NCBI GenBank assembly: GCA_012932865.1
Contig: SAXG01000060.1
Span: forward strand, 124,001-188,000
Direction: 5' to 3'
Origin: Amylostereum areolatum
Taxonomy: Eukaryota > Basidiomycota > Agaricomycetes > Russulales > Stereaceae
DNA: 64,000 bases
The notes below the pieces were generated by a model. That model made no database searches, was not told the DNA's origin, and was given only the letters and a program-made list of their open reading frames with translations. Of this stretch, positions 41,675-54,154 are shown in pieces. How positions within the stretch are numbered: position 1 is the first letter of the stretch; the number at the start of each line of letters is the position of its first letter. The position numbers and the translations under genes were made by a program.

Positions 41675-44600
41675 ATGCGGCCAACTCGACTAGTTGGTGG
41701 AGGTTTGGAAGCAGGTGCCGCCGCGGCGTGCACCAACTCTCCTTCTGATCCAGACGATGATATCGACCGCGTCGACGAGGGTGCAGCAAACTGCGATGCT
41801 CATCGCATGGAAGATTGGATTGGAAAAGGCCTCACCTGGTCCAAGGATATCCCCCATTGCATTTCACTGGCCTGTGCTCAAGCAAAAAGCCTCCCCTCCG
41901 ACATCTACCACAACATTCTCCCCTCACCATCCCTTACCGTCTCAGAGGCTCTCGAAGCCTTTCACGCTACTGTTCGGCTAGAAGATGACCATTCGTCAAT
42001 GCCGGAGCCTGTCCGCTACATGCCTTCGCCGCCTACTGTTCTGACCGGCCTTCCTTCAACTATTGAATTTCGCAACACACTTATCTCCCTCTCTCCTGCC
42101 ATATACGATGCAGTGCTTCATCCCGGACGGTTGTTCAATGGCAATTTCAAACATGCATGGCTTCGGGGTGCGCGGTCTATACAGCTGTCAGACGACGGAC
42201 CGTTCCTTCCACTCTGGACTGAACACCGCATCGAGAACCTTCGAAGTCAACTGAACAGACTCATCAGGTGGAACCGCTCACAGGAGTGGCTAAACCAGTT
42301 CCTTGGGTCAATCCCGTCCGGAGTGACAGAGTCGCATCTCGTCGAAGCAGCGGAGGAGTGCCAGGAACGATTGGATACAATTCCGTGGTGGTCTGATATT
42401 ATTCCCGGCTTCAGTCCTTCTGTGCATCTGTCGTCGTACGACGCAGCGACATTCTTGTCCGATGAATGGCTCAATGACGACATGCTCAATGCTGGTTCAG
42501 ATTGGATCATCCGCCAGCTTGGTCCCGGCTCTACTACCACCATCGCAAACTGTTACTTCTTGGAGTCACTTGAAACTCTTCGCAGTCGCAGCCCTCCGGG
42601 TGCACCATTTGTCGCACGACGTCGATCACAGCTCGATCAAGCTATACAATCTGGCCGTATAACATATCTCGAAGTCCCGGTCAACATCCGCAACATGCAC
42701 TGGGCTGGTATCCGTCTTGATCTTCAAGATCGTACCTACGCATATCGGGATGGGCGTGCACCTGGTTCACAGCCACCTGTCAATGTCCTAAGGCTCATAG
42801 AATGGTATATTGGCGGTCTTCTCCCTGCTGATAGTACCCGCGGACAGTTCATGTCAGCACCACCCTGTTCAATTAATACCCCCCGGCAGGAAGACACCCA
42901 TTCATGCGGCATTGTCTATCTATCATCTCTCGCACACGACCTCCTTCCGAATCAAACTCAGTGGCATCAAGAAGTTGCGGAATCGTCACGAATGGAATGG
43001 TTTTTGCGCGTAACAGAAGGACTCGTGGAGACGACTCCTCCGACGGTACGTTGTTCATGAAGTGTATAAGATATATATATTTACTTACTGGCTCTATAGG
43101 TTACATATCCTCGGCTAGGTTCATCTGCAGATGGCGGCGACACAGCTTCTCCTGGTGCCGCCATTTTGATACTTGATGATGAATTGCTTCTTTGCGACAC
43201 GGCTGAGCAGGAGCTCCTCAACAGCAGTCCGCCGACTCCGGCCCCTACACTTCATGCTACGGTATCATTGCCTGTGCCACCGTCCCCAGTGCCTCACTCT
43301 CACTCTCCGCCGCCCATAAAATCATTGTCTCCTACTGTCCTACCGTCAAAACGCCCTCGCAAGGATTCCGAAGATTCCGAAGATTCCGACACGTCCACAA
43401 GCTCTTCAAGCTCCATTCAGCCACACCAACGGAAGAGAAAGTCTGGCCATAAGGGCAAGTCTTCATGGGCACACGCAAAACGGTTGAAGCTAGCAGCAGA
43501 GGAGGAGAGCTTTACTCCCAATTCAACACGTCTCGAAACGTTCCGCTCAAAAATTCGCGAAGATGACCCTCATGCCCATTTTTCCGACGAAGACCTCCGC
43601 CGTGTCCGTTGTTCATCATGCACTGATTGGGTTATCATGCGCACACTATATGATACTCTGCGGTGGAAAGACCACCGCGCTTCGACACGCTGCCGAAGAC
43701 AGCAGGCCACCAAGCTTGTAACCCGCCCGATCAGCTCTTTCTTTGGCCGTCTTTCAGCTACCAAGCCTACACCTTCACTTCCAGCACATTCTGTCTCTCA
43801 TGATGGTCTACTACCTTGCCCAGGGCTATCACGCTCAGAAAACCCCCGTATCGACCAGTATCTCTACCGTACCGCAGCTCCTGGAGGGGGCGCCCCATCT
43901 CGCCATCGTATCGCGCAAACGCTCTTCACCTCCAAGACAAAAGAACAGACCCGATGGGTCAACCTCGGCAGGCGTGAGAAGCGGATGGTCTTGGAGCGCG
44001 AGGACAAGCTGTGCCGGTGGCGAAACAACCGCGCTGTTGGTGCTGTCTTTTCAACATTGTGTATGGAGTTTTCCCCGTCTCCTTCAGCTGCCTCGGATAA
44101 TGCTCGTCGTCCATGTGAGAAATGTGATGGCTTGCTCAAGCTGCATCCGTTCCAGACCGCACTTAATCGCCCAGTTCCAGCTGATGAGAATATGAAGCAT
44201 ATTCCCAAGCTCTATCGCTCTCAAGAGCTCGGCGATATCTACGCCCGCTGTAACGGTGTCAAGCAACTAATTGAGGCTGTAACACTATAAGGACATGTCC
44301 GACTGTTTCCCACCGTTTGATGTGGTGAATTTCCGAATTGAGGTGAATTTTGGGGTGATTTCGACAGGTGGTGATTTGGGGCTGTTTTTCAGACAAGCGT
44401 GACAACCGCTTTACATGGTTATTTCCATCAGCGGTTCCTTGGTCACGAACTCGTAACAATCGTCACGAACCAGTGATGGTCAGTCACGTATCCGTGATGT
44501 CGCCAGCTCACGCGCATGGTTCGACTTCAGCTTCTTCCTCAACGACCATGGCGACTCGGCGACGGGTTCAGTCGTCGTGCACTCTCCCTCTCCACCCTCC

Positions 44601-47600
44601 CCTTCCATGTTCTCGTAAGGACACATAAAGTGTACACTAAGTCTGGGCAACTCTTTGCAAAGGTACGTCTTCGTATTAATCTATTTTTTTCCTTCTATCC
44701 TCCTCTGGCTCGTCCCGCGCATGCTTTGTAGCATGAAGCGGCTCGTTCACGGTTCACTCAACATCACAAACCCAGGCCATATGGCCTCTTACGCATTATG
44801 CATCGGTGACAGCGGCTCTTCACCGCCGTTGCCGGTGCTCTTGCACTGTCTCATTTCTCTTCGGTGATGGTGACAGTCTCTTCGGCTGCTGACTTTTGTT
44901 TACATAGAGCATGGCCGGGGACTGTCATTGATGGACACAAAACGGGGGATGCTAGGGTATCATGGGGGTGAGTATTCCGCCTTCTCTCCCTTGCCACGGA
45001 GCGATATTAACTGTTTGGACAGGCCACGCCCCACGCGCGCATCGCTTCGATGCTGCTGCTTACACTCCAGCCATTCCAACCATTCGCATTTGGGCCCGGG
45101 GCGTGCGGGTGGACGTCATGAAGAGGAGACGTGGTTACGCGAGAGGGTCTCGTTGGGTACCGCCAGCGGTGTGCATAGATTTGTATATAGTGTATATTGT
45201 AGTGTGATTATTAGCTCATAATGCCATGTGTCTGTTTATGAACACGTAAAGTGCTGGATCCTGCCAAGGGTTTTGAGGATGAAAGCTGCTGTATATCACC
45301 ATGGGGTGTTGCTTTTCACTGTTTTTCATGCTGATATTCACGCGTCGGCGTTACGAGAAAGTGAGAATTCGTGACAAAAAAGCGGTGAAATGGTACTTTT
45401 TTCCGGTGATTTTCACATCACGAAAATCACCCCGTGCAGGACTGAAATTCATTCCATGGTACTGAAAACGAGTACTTCGAGCGGTGGAATTCACCGCCCA
45501 AAGAGGTGTAAAGAGTGGTGAAAATCAGCTCACGGTACCCTCCTAGTGTAAGTCTTCACCACCTCCACGAGTGTTAACTAAAACTCACATTCATATCTCC
45601 ATTTGTAGGATAACGGACAGAATCCATTCCTCCGGTTTGCGAAGGGTGCTATCAACGGCCTCTACAAGACCCATGATGTCATGCTTGGCATGGTCGAAGC
45701 CATGGTGATCAAGACGGAGCGACTTATGCAAGGCAAGGAGCTCAAGAATATGCAATATCCTGCTGCTCTCGACTCTTTCGCACAAGTTTTGTCCTCGCTG
45801 GCACCCCGTGCGTATCGAACCTTTCGACACCACTTTGGAGGCCGTAGTCTTCGTAGTTTACGGTAAGCATCTGCACTGGCATCTCTGATTGTAAACCTGT
45901 TCTTATGTCCGTATAGCCATCTTAGGTCCAAGAACACTCGCTTTGAACCTGACATCTCCGCAAGTAATGTCAAGCTCGTAGCAGAGACGCTTGATCGTCT
46001 CAAGTACCATGGCCCAGTTGGGCTTAGTTGGGATGATACAGATCTCAACCAGGCTCTCACGGTTGTACAGCTACCCAAGGGAACATGTGTAGTTCTTGGT
46101 GCTGCGGCCGGTGCAGAGTTCGTTCAATCGGAAGACGAGATTGAAGAGGTTATTGCGCGCCTACAGAAGAACCAGGAGCTCGCTAGCAAAGTGCGTACTA
46201 GCTCCCAAATAAGGCTGTCCAACTCCAGGCTAACATTTTGATGTATCATAGCTACGTGCATTTGTTTTGACAGTACCAGTGGTTGGTGTGCCACCAATCT
46301 TGGTTGCTCTTGTTGCGCGCGGATCCAAGGACAACATGGAGTCGCTTGCCAAGATGCATTTTGATCTCATTGAGCTTCTCCATGAGCATGGAATCCATCC
46401 CGTCTCCCTCGGCGCCGATGGCACGGAAGTAGAGCGCTCCCTACAGCGGTTTATCGCCCGCTCGGCCCATAGTCACCTCCCTTTTTCTATCGCCAATCGT
46501 TTTGCCTCGTGCACACTCCATTTCACGATACACCTCTTTTACGACTGGCCCAGCATCTGCATACAAGATTCAAAACATGCATTGAAGACAGCCCGCAACC
46601 AGCTCCTAAGCGGGGCTCGATTCCTTGTCCTCGGATTTTTCCCCATGTATTACAAGATGCTACGTGATATGGCATTCCATCACACTAGTCCACTCCTATG
46701 GCGGGATGTCGATCGAGTTGACAAGCAGGACGATCGTGCGGCGGCCCGACTCTTCTCAGGCAAGGTTCTTGATCACCATCTCCTTCATCACCCCGAACAG
46801 CGCGCATTGTCAGTTTACCTGTTCGTTCTTGGCGAGTTAGTGGATGCATGGCAAAATCGCAATATTCCTCATGTCACGCACGTCCGAATGGTCCTACGTG
46901 CTCGCTTCTTACTTATGGCATGGCGTAGCCATGTTGTTGCGCATCCAGACCACCGCCCGGATGTCCACTTCATCTCCCACGAGTCCTTCGACATCTTCCT
47001 CCGTCTATGTGACAGCCTCGTCCAACTCATTGTCGTCCATCGTGAATACTACCGGCAATATCCTCTCCTTCCATGGTTGCACTCGACAGAGACATGCGAA
47101 CATCTCTTCGGGATGTTGCGACAACTCAAATCGGATTTCAACTTTGCCGATGCTCTCTATCTTGAACCAAAGCTGCAAACATTGATGCTTGGCGCGTTCC
47201 GAGACCTGAATCCTGAAGAGCAGGCCAACGTCGCAGCAGGTGGATATCATCATACATACTTTCATGCCCCCGACCTCGATCTTGCGGCCCTTATGCAATG
47301 GCCTACCGATGAGCAGATGGAACATGCATCAAATCTTGCCTTTGACGACATCCGCAATCTCCTCAGCACTGTCGGCATCGATGCTGAGGCAATGCTCACA
47401 TTATACGAAGCACCGGCCGCAGTGCGACAGCCCCTTCCATCCGCACCAACTACCAACCCGGAGAAACGATCTCTGGTTGACCTACTTACTATGTACCAGC
47501 AAGGGTCTGCTGTCGCTTCTGTACCTGGAAATGAAGATTCCGTCGAAGTAGATGTTCCGTTGACCTGTGGCACTGCAGTACCCGCCACTCTTCCCGGCGG

Positions 47601-49052
47601 CGGTCACCAACAATCCCTCACAGAGTTAGCTACATTATATGCGAATGCCCCAACTCCCAGCAGCGTGGTCGAGGACGAAGTGGATGTTTTGCAGGTTGCA
47701 TTAGCGGCGGATGATGTCGATAAAACCCTCGCAATGTAAGCTCTTCCTTTCAAACTCGCTCGCATGCAAAGGCTTGGAGACTTACTGTGATTCTTTACAC
47801 AGTATATCCCTGCCAGATTCCGCCCCGTCGGATGACGTGAAGCTCAAGCAGATTCTACAAGAATACTCCGAAATCTCTGCGCGCGCAATGGTCAGTACTA
47901 ATACTCAACCCTGTATGTCTAAGTTTGCCATTCTTACGATAGCACCTATTCTGTTTCAGCAGGAGCTTGCTAGCTCTAATGGAATCTCCACGGATACTCA
48001 GCTTTTGACGAATGGAGAAGGTACAGACCGGCACCTCTATCGTAATGGGTTGGTCCTTCTACGCAAAGCACATCAGACGCGTACTACTGCTCGTGCAGTC
48101 CGCCGACGTCAAACGTCCCCCTCTGACGAGTCTGGCCACATTGTGGACAGATCAACGCGGGACTCCCTTCTTCAACGTCTTCAAGAGCTTCTTCCGCACG
48201 CCATTCAGAACGGGTCCACTGGTGGAACGTCCGGTGTGAGTCGACAGGTTCGGCACCAAGGAATCTTCATCAAGGCCTCGAACGGCACCTCATTCCGTGA
48301 CGCTCAGAAGGTAGTGACACAGGAAGTGGCTGCATCGGTGTGTAACACTGTATCTAATTTCTGACATCGTTTGACTGATGTTCTGCTATACTCTAGAACT
48401 TTGTCCGTCTGCGCGAGGAGGCATTCGCAAGGATCGCAAATATCCACCTCGCTATCCACAACGGTCAAATCACAGCCAATTCTCCCTTGCGAGACGGCAA
48501 CTTTGTTGCCATCTTACGCCCTGGACCCCAGTCGGAGCCACCGCAGATATTGCTTGGGCAAGGTCTGTTTTTTTCAACTCTCAGATTTCCGTTCATTACT
48601 GACAAGTTTTTCGCATAGTTGCAACAATGTACACGCAAAGTGGTGCACGCGGCGCACGGCATGAGCAGATATCTGAAATCACTAGTGCTGGTGCTCCATC
48701 CTACGTCAATGTCCAGATCTTCGCAAACATGTTTGAGGATACCTTCATGTCACCAGCATGCACCTCGCTGTCAACTGCAACCTTCATGCGGGTCCCCCGG
48801 ACTCATCTCCTTTTTTCGTTCGCTTCAAATGACAAGACTTTCTCCCGAAATGAGGTAATTGCGGGAAGTCGACCCGTTACATACATCGGCGTGGGCTCCT
48901 CCGTTGCGGCCATTTTTCGCTCTTTCGTACAGAGAAAGATGGAGGTTGCTGATGCTGTTGCTAACCTGGGTCGTTTGGAGAGGAGGGCTGGTAAACCTGT
49001 GGGTTCATCGGAGTCGAAGAAAGGCCAAATAGAGACAGATACAAAGATCTAG
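41675..49052 (+). CDS. Ulp1/C48 protease fused to DDE-like transposase
   Basis: Exons: 41675 (or further upstream) to 43045, 43100-44278, 45609-45862, 45917-46190, 46252-47735, 47803-47890, 47960-48337, 48397-48562, 48619-49052; every join keeps phase. The first exon holds a Ulp1-type SUMO/ubiquitin-like protease: WLNDDMLNAG, catalytic His in NMHWAGI, Asp in AYRDG, Gln/Cys in QEDTHSCGIVY. The second is Ser-rich and basic, then has a zinc-binding unit (RCSSC...H-x5-C). Then comes a transposase-like core with possible acidic triad: SLGADG, IQDSKHALKTARN, STETCEHLFG. I recall this family as repeated in Agaricomycetes without a named function. All exons are open, so the copy may be intact. The intron 44279-45608 is unusually long. 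Confidence 0.75.
44279..45608 (+). other. 1.33-kb intron, probably holding a small insertion
   Basis: Donor GCT/GTAACA and acceptor TTTGTAG/GAT join ...GVKQLIEA to DNGQNPFLRF in frame. The gene's other introns are about 50-70 nt. The interior is full of ggtgaattt / aattcacc and cgtgat / atcacg words near both ends (44325-44520 and 45340-45540), as in the subterminal repeats of a small non-autonomous DNA element. Confidence 0.5.
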
Positions 49053-49519
49053 TACTTAGTCTACAGCTACTCTGTGTACCCCGTCCATCTTTAGTCTACC
49101 CTCACAAACTTCACCAATTACCACTTCGAGTTTCAGCTACATGCCGTCTGAACGTGAACACCGATCTCCCAATGCTCACGGATCGTCTGCTACATCGACA
49201 CTGATCCTGCAATCCGCACGACCTGTATGCAGATTGACCTCTGATCTGTAATCCTCACGGAAGTACCCCCGAACAAGCAACCCTGAGTATAATGCTGCCG
49301 GATTCAGGCTCAAATTGTCCGCACAGATGGGCCAAAAATCGACCGTTTTCGATCGGAGTTGTTGGGGGATATGCCAGGGTCCTGGGTGGATGCGTCGTTG
49401 ACCATCTGGATGACGGATGGCTGCGCCTGGTGTGCGCACTGCGGATGGGCGAACAGTAGTCTCCGTAGCTGACCTTATACAGAAGACAGTCGTTCTGTAT
49501 TGGCGAACAGCCTCTTCCT

Positions 49520-49735
49520 CGTCAACCCGGAGCCTCTGCGCTGTAGCAAGACGCACGCCTGGCCGTAAGAACGGAATTGCAGGGAACGGCGGAAGGGGGG
49601 GGGGTTTCTTTTTTTTTTTTCTTCGCCCCGCCTCTCCACGTCGATAGCTGTGATAGCTGGAGCCTCTGCGCAGTTTTCTCGACATAACGCATGCCTGGCC
49701 GTAAAGACAGTGTCGCAGGGAACGGCGGTGGCAGG
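49520..49735 (+). repeat. Diverged tandem duplication, ~135-bp unit
   Basis: Two copies share ggagcctctgcgc, then gcctggccgtaa and cagggaacggcgg at matching spacing (first at 49529-49592, second at 49661-49727). The G/T homopolymer lies between them. Confidence 0.55.
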
Positions 49736-49909
49736 TAGTGGCAGAATGGCTGAGCCACGCGAGAGAGGTGGACGGAGCGGTGGGATATACATGTCATGTT
49801 CACTTCCACGCACAAGCCACCATGTATGTCCACCGATGAGGACCTTTGAACATACAGACTGGTCTTAAAATGTGCATATCATCGAGGACATCCACACTGG
49901 AGCCCAAAA

Positions 49910-49957
49910 GTTCCGGAACCAGTTCCGGAACCATTTGGGGAACCAGGTTCCGGAACC
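49910..49957. repeat. Cluster of GTTCCGGAAC palindromes
   Basis: Perfect palindromes GTTCCGGAAC at 49910-49919 and 49922-49931, and GGTTCCGGAACC at 49946-49957, about 400 bp before the KDZ transposase ATG. They could be subterminal binding sites of that transposon. Confidence 0.55.
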
Positions 49958-50332
49958 TCTGGGGACTGGAGGGGAACCGTTCGTTGTACGCTATGTGACC
50001 ATTCTGTCCCGCCTGTATCTAAGATCCTAGTCCCCTATGTAATGTGCATTGGCCACCTGCTGTCCCTTGTGGTCTAAGCCGTCCGTGGCCCCTCATAATA
50101 CTAAGCTGCTGAGGCCCACCGTGTTTCCATAATCCTCGGCAGCCGTGTGCATCGCCGCATGTTGAGACGATCACGTGCCCGTGTCCGACACGCTATGGCC
50201 CGGGCCCCTCGACATCCTCTTCACCCGTCTTTCTCCTCCTCCTCCCCTCCACTCCCATCGCACCGTTGCCTATCTCCCATCAACAACTACACCAACACTA
50301 CACAATAATTTCTGTCGCATTCCCCAACCCCA

Positions 50333-52510
50333 ATGACGTCCTTCACGGCGGTGAGCGATGCGCTCACCACCGCCGGTGGTGCACATTTTGCCTTTTACGA
50401 TGTTGAGCGCTTTATCCGCTATGCACGACGACTCAAGCCCGAAATTCTCCTTCATACAAACAGCTACGCTGATCGCCCCCCCTCCGTTCTCCTGGCTTAT
50501 CTCTTCAAGTTTCTCTGCCGCATGTTGTCTGCTCCCGACACAGAAACGATTGTGGCTTATTGGGTGGCATTGAAGGACATCGTATGGATGGAGGGCCCTT
50601 GCAGTCTGACACCGGATGAAGCAGAAAGGTTTCAGAGGTATGGCTGGATTGGTAAGGATACTCGAGGAATGGACCTCATCAGTGCGTCTTTGCCTTCTTC
50701 TTTGTTGTTCTAAGCTGATCATCGGTCATCTGTCAGGCGATTATATCTTCTATCCCCCAGTATACCGTTGCGAGAAATGCAATGCGTTGCTCAAGCGGGG
50801 CTCTCGTTTCCCAGTCGTGTTCTTTACGCGAAATCAAGGTGCTCGCGCGGCGTATACAACATCTCTTCTCTGTATAGGTATTTCCATCTCCACCACAATT
50901 TCGGACCAATCTAATGCCTACACACAGACTGCGACATCCATTATCATCCTAACTATTACATTGTTGATAGCACACACTGTTACTACGGTGGCGTCCCCGC
51001 TGTTATCCATCTGGAGGACCATGCACTTATTGAGACCGACATTTGTGAGTTCTTCACCATGTGCATGTTATTTGCTTGGTATGCATCCATCTATTCATTG
51101 CTTGTTCATGCATGGTCACTGACAGAGTTTCAATGCTACAGGGTCTCTGGACAGAACTGTGCGAAGATCTACAATGCTACACTGTCTGTACCCGAACACG
51201 CACAGCCACCTGGTTGGCCTCAAACATTCGCGCTTAGTTCAGAACAAGTCTGGAGATCAGTGTACATCTATGCCCTTCTTCGTGATCACGCAGAGCGCGG
51301 GGAGATCTTCAGTCTTGGCGATCATGGCAAGCACAAAGAACGGCTCCAGGAAGCTATGGAAAAACGAACGAAGAGGCTGATAGAGGACGGACAGCCGCAC
51401 CAGATGCATGCTTGTCAGACATGCGAACGATTCATCCCGTCTAGGTCTGGAGATGGTCACCTGGGTCTCCGTATGCCCTTACTACCTCGCCCTCGCTACC
51501 AATACTGACTCTATAATACTCAGGCTCATTTCGTGCAGTTGTCACCGACGGCATCAGTATCGGTCACCCGTGCTGTGGCATGCACAACTGCACGGTGCCG
51601 CTTACCAGCAATAGGGACAATTTCTGTCGCTTTCATCAAGACGAGGCATCCATCTGCGCTATCACGACCTGCCGTAATTCCGTACGGCCTGGACATCGAA
51701 CATGCTCGGTCAGTGAGCACCAGGAGCTTGAGGATTACCGGGACACACGAGGGAAGGCCTTCTTTCAATTGCAGCTACGCCTTAAGCGTAGCGGAGTCAT
51801 CCAACTCGATGACCCAGATGCCGAAGTAAACGTGGAGGACCTAGAGGAGGAGGAGGAGGAGGAGATGGAGGTGCGGAAGTCAGACCAGGGCAACCGCAAA
51901 CTCAAGGCCCGATTTGGGAGGAAGCGCACTCATAACGAACAACTCATTGTCTGTTGTTGCGGAGTAATCGCTGCCCGAGCGACTATGTTCGGTGCTGAGG
52001 CGGTTTCAGCTGTGAAGGTGAGCAAGTTCATTGATAATCATCCCTCTCCGCACTCGTTGATTGTCCTATTAGGATCTATTCACATCCGTTTACCGGTGCC
52101 ATCCTCTCGATATGCCAAACTGTGGATTTTATGACAATGCATGCGGCCTCCTAGCACACCTAGAAGCACATCCCGACGAAGACTTTACCGCGTCGGGAAT
52201 CATCCTTCCCGTCGATGTCTTTCACTTCAAATCAAAGCACAAGCAGACAGATGAATTCTGCCAGAGAAACTGCAACCCGGCACTCTGGAAGGAGCTTTAC
52301 GATGAGAACGGCAAATGGTACTTCAACTCATCCGCAGCGGAGCAGGCGAAAGTGTGGCTGGGTGGCTACCTGGCAATTGTTCGTGAGATGCTTGGGTATC
52401 GTTTCGAGTTTTTCCTTGACGAGATGATCAAGAGATGCAACGAGATACTCGTTGCGAAATTGGATGCGGAGGGGAAGGGGCCATATATTATTCCGTCATA
52501 TGCGCCTTGA
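50333..52510 (+). CDS. KDZ-type transposase with CxC5 and CxC6 Cys clusters
   Basis: Six exons, about 628 aa: 50333-50681, 50737-50877, 50928-51078, 51142-51455, 51524-52017, 52073-52510; phases agree at all joins. An N-terminal helical region is followed by a CxC5-like cluster (YRCEKCNALLKRG, LLCIDCDIHYHPNYY) and KDZ-family text MLFAW-VSGQNCAKIYN and SSEQVW...LLRDHAERGE. A CxC6-like cluster follows (VTDGISIGHPCCGMHNC, FCRFHQ, CAITTCRN), then an acidic run. The core ends with CGVIAARATMFGAEAV, FDxN-like GFYDNACGLL, PVDVFHFKSKHK and FNSSAAEQAKVWLGGY. Kyakuja-Dileera-Zisupton elements are cut-and-paste transposons expanded in mushrooms. The frame is open, so it is possibly active, though shorter than multi-ORF autonomous copies. 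Confidence 0.85.
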
Positions 52511-52780
52511 CCTGTACATCGTATAGTACATATATATGCTTCTGAATTATGCCCCCGACGGAGCCTTCTACAGCGTGAACACGGAGCCGCGTGCGTTCAC
52601 TTCGAAGTTCGCGCGAACGTTCCTCACGGTCCCCATGATGAGTCAAGGAGCATGTCGTTCTTCGCCTGTTTCCCCGCCGTCGAGAGCTGGGATGTGGCCT
52701 AGGTGAGCACGCAGGTTTCGATACGGAACGAACAAAGCACTCACCGTATTTTGTTCCCGGCAGCGTCTCCTCTGTCCTCG
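52511..52780. other. 3' flank of KDZ gene, no gene seen
   Basis: Contains a GTTCGCGCGAAC palindrome near 52607 and little else. Confidence 0.3.
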
Positions 52781-53492
52781 CCGTCAATCCCGCCGCACAT
52801 GCGCGCCCGTCTGCGAAGCTCGACCTCTCATCTGCCAGGAGCAGATGACAGAATCCCGCACGCCTTCGCGTCAGCTTGCGCGTGATCTGGCTCATCCAGC
52901 ATCATGTTACCCGCCAGCTGGAGTAGTGCGTACGTGTTGAGCAGATTCTCTGAGCACAGGATTGTCGAGACGGCGGAGAAAGGGTAGCCAGCAACGTGAA
53001 GATGACAGTGAGTACATTGACGTGATTTCGAATGAAAGGCGTACTCATCTTTTCCCTCTTCCGGTAGCCCGTGTTTCCTGCTCGCTGACCACGTGCCGTC
53101 TTCCCTCGTGACTCCAGGATTAGTCCATTCATGTGTTGTTGTGCGCGCGTGGACAGCGCTCTGGGTGGGCTGGAGGGAGGAACCGAACGTCACCTGGATG
53201 CGTCCCACAGTCTCCACTATGCCGTCGACGTGTGAAATGCACGGTTAGAAGAGAAAGATAATGAGTTGCAGAGGATGACTCACGAGTCTCCAGTTGGCTG
53301 CCAGCCAACTGCCAGCTGACGCCAGCGTGGCTTAGACGCCAACCAATCAGATGCAGAGTTTTGGGACACTGTGTCCCAAAGCCCCAGCCTGCACCGCACC
53401 ATCGAGAACCGTCCGTTGGACCCCCCTTGCCTCGTCCTAGGTCGACGCCTGATACTTCCGTAGTATAGGTGCTCTCCACGTCACTCTAGGAC

Positions 53493-54154
53493 ATGAACAA
53501 CATCCCCGAAACCCCCAAATGGCCATACACAGATGTGCTTGTCCGTCTCAAGAACATCCTCCGCCTTGACGGCCACAACGTCAAGGATCTCATCGACCTG
53601 GTAGATTACGAGACCACATATTGCACCGACATGCAGGAGCGGGAGAGGCGGGTGGCGACGCGGTCCCATATCACGAGGATGAGAGGGGGCTTGGAGCCAT
53701 CTGAGTTCGTGCAGGACACGCGTGAGTGAGCGTTGTCCCATCCTCGACTGCAACGACACTGATTTTTCGCCTCGCAGACGTTTTCGCCGTGCCGCTGAAC
53801 GAGATGGTGCTCATCGCCTCTTGAACCGTGATCCTCAACGGTGCGCGCCACGAGCTGCCCATCATCCTCTTCGCCTGCACCGAAGAGCTCTTCCGCACCG
53901 GCATCTACAAAAGTGGCCTCTTCCGCGACCTGCCTGACCGTCGCCGACACATGGAGCTCATCCACGCATTCAACAGCACGCCCAGCTTCGGAGAAAACCT
54001 CAGCGTGCACGACAAAGACACGGCGGTCATTGGCTCTGTTCTCTCGACCTACCTCAAGAACATGCCCGAGCCGCTGACCGGCGACCCGGTCTTTGAGCCA
54101 CTGTGGAACTGGTGCATCCGCCCAAGCGGCGGCTATGGGCGGGCGCACGATTGA
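53493..54154 (+). pseudogene. RhoGAP-domain gene fragment
   Basis: Exon 1 from ATG 53493 reads MNNIPETPKWPYTDVLVRLK...LEPSEFVQD. A GTGAGT...CGCAG intron follows, then VFAVPLNEMVLIAS, an in-frame TGA, then ILNGARHELPIILFACTEEL, YKSGLFRDLP and KNMPEPLTGDPVF. These match a fungal RhoGAP module: the FR before the loop, the helix with PEPL, and the C-T-E-E-L surroundings. The domain breaks off after LWNWCIRPS, so the C-terminal half is missing. RhoGAPs switch off Rho GTPases; this piece cannot. The retained intron shows it is a DNA-level copy. Confidence 0.75.

Larger units (their letters stand above)
39673..49383 (+). mobile_element. Large DNA transposon, boundaries tentative
   Basis: The Ulp1-transposase gene is bracketed by a 27-bp inverted pair with one mismatch (39673-39699 and 49357-49383). 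This could be part of terminal or subterminal repeats. No matching target duplication was identified, so exact ends are open. Confidence 0.35.
49053..50332. other. Spacer between two transposase genes
   Basis: No convincing gene. It holds a G8/T10 homopolymer tract near 49599-49621, a diverged tandem duplication (49520-49595 and 49657-49735) and a cluster of perfect palindromes at 49910-49957. The last part should contain the promoter of the KDZ gene. Confidence 0.4.
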
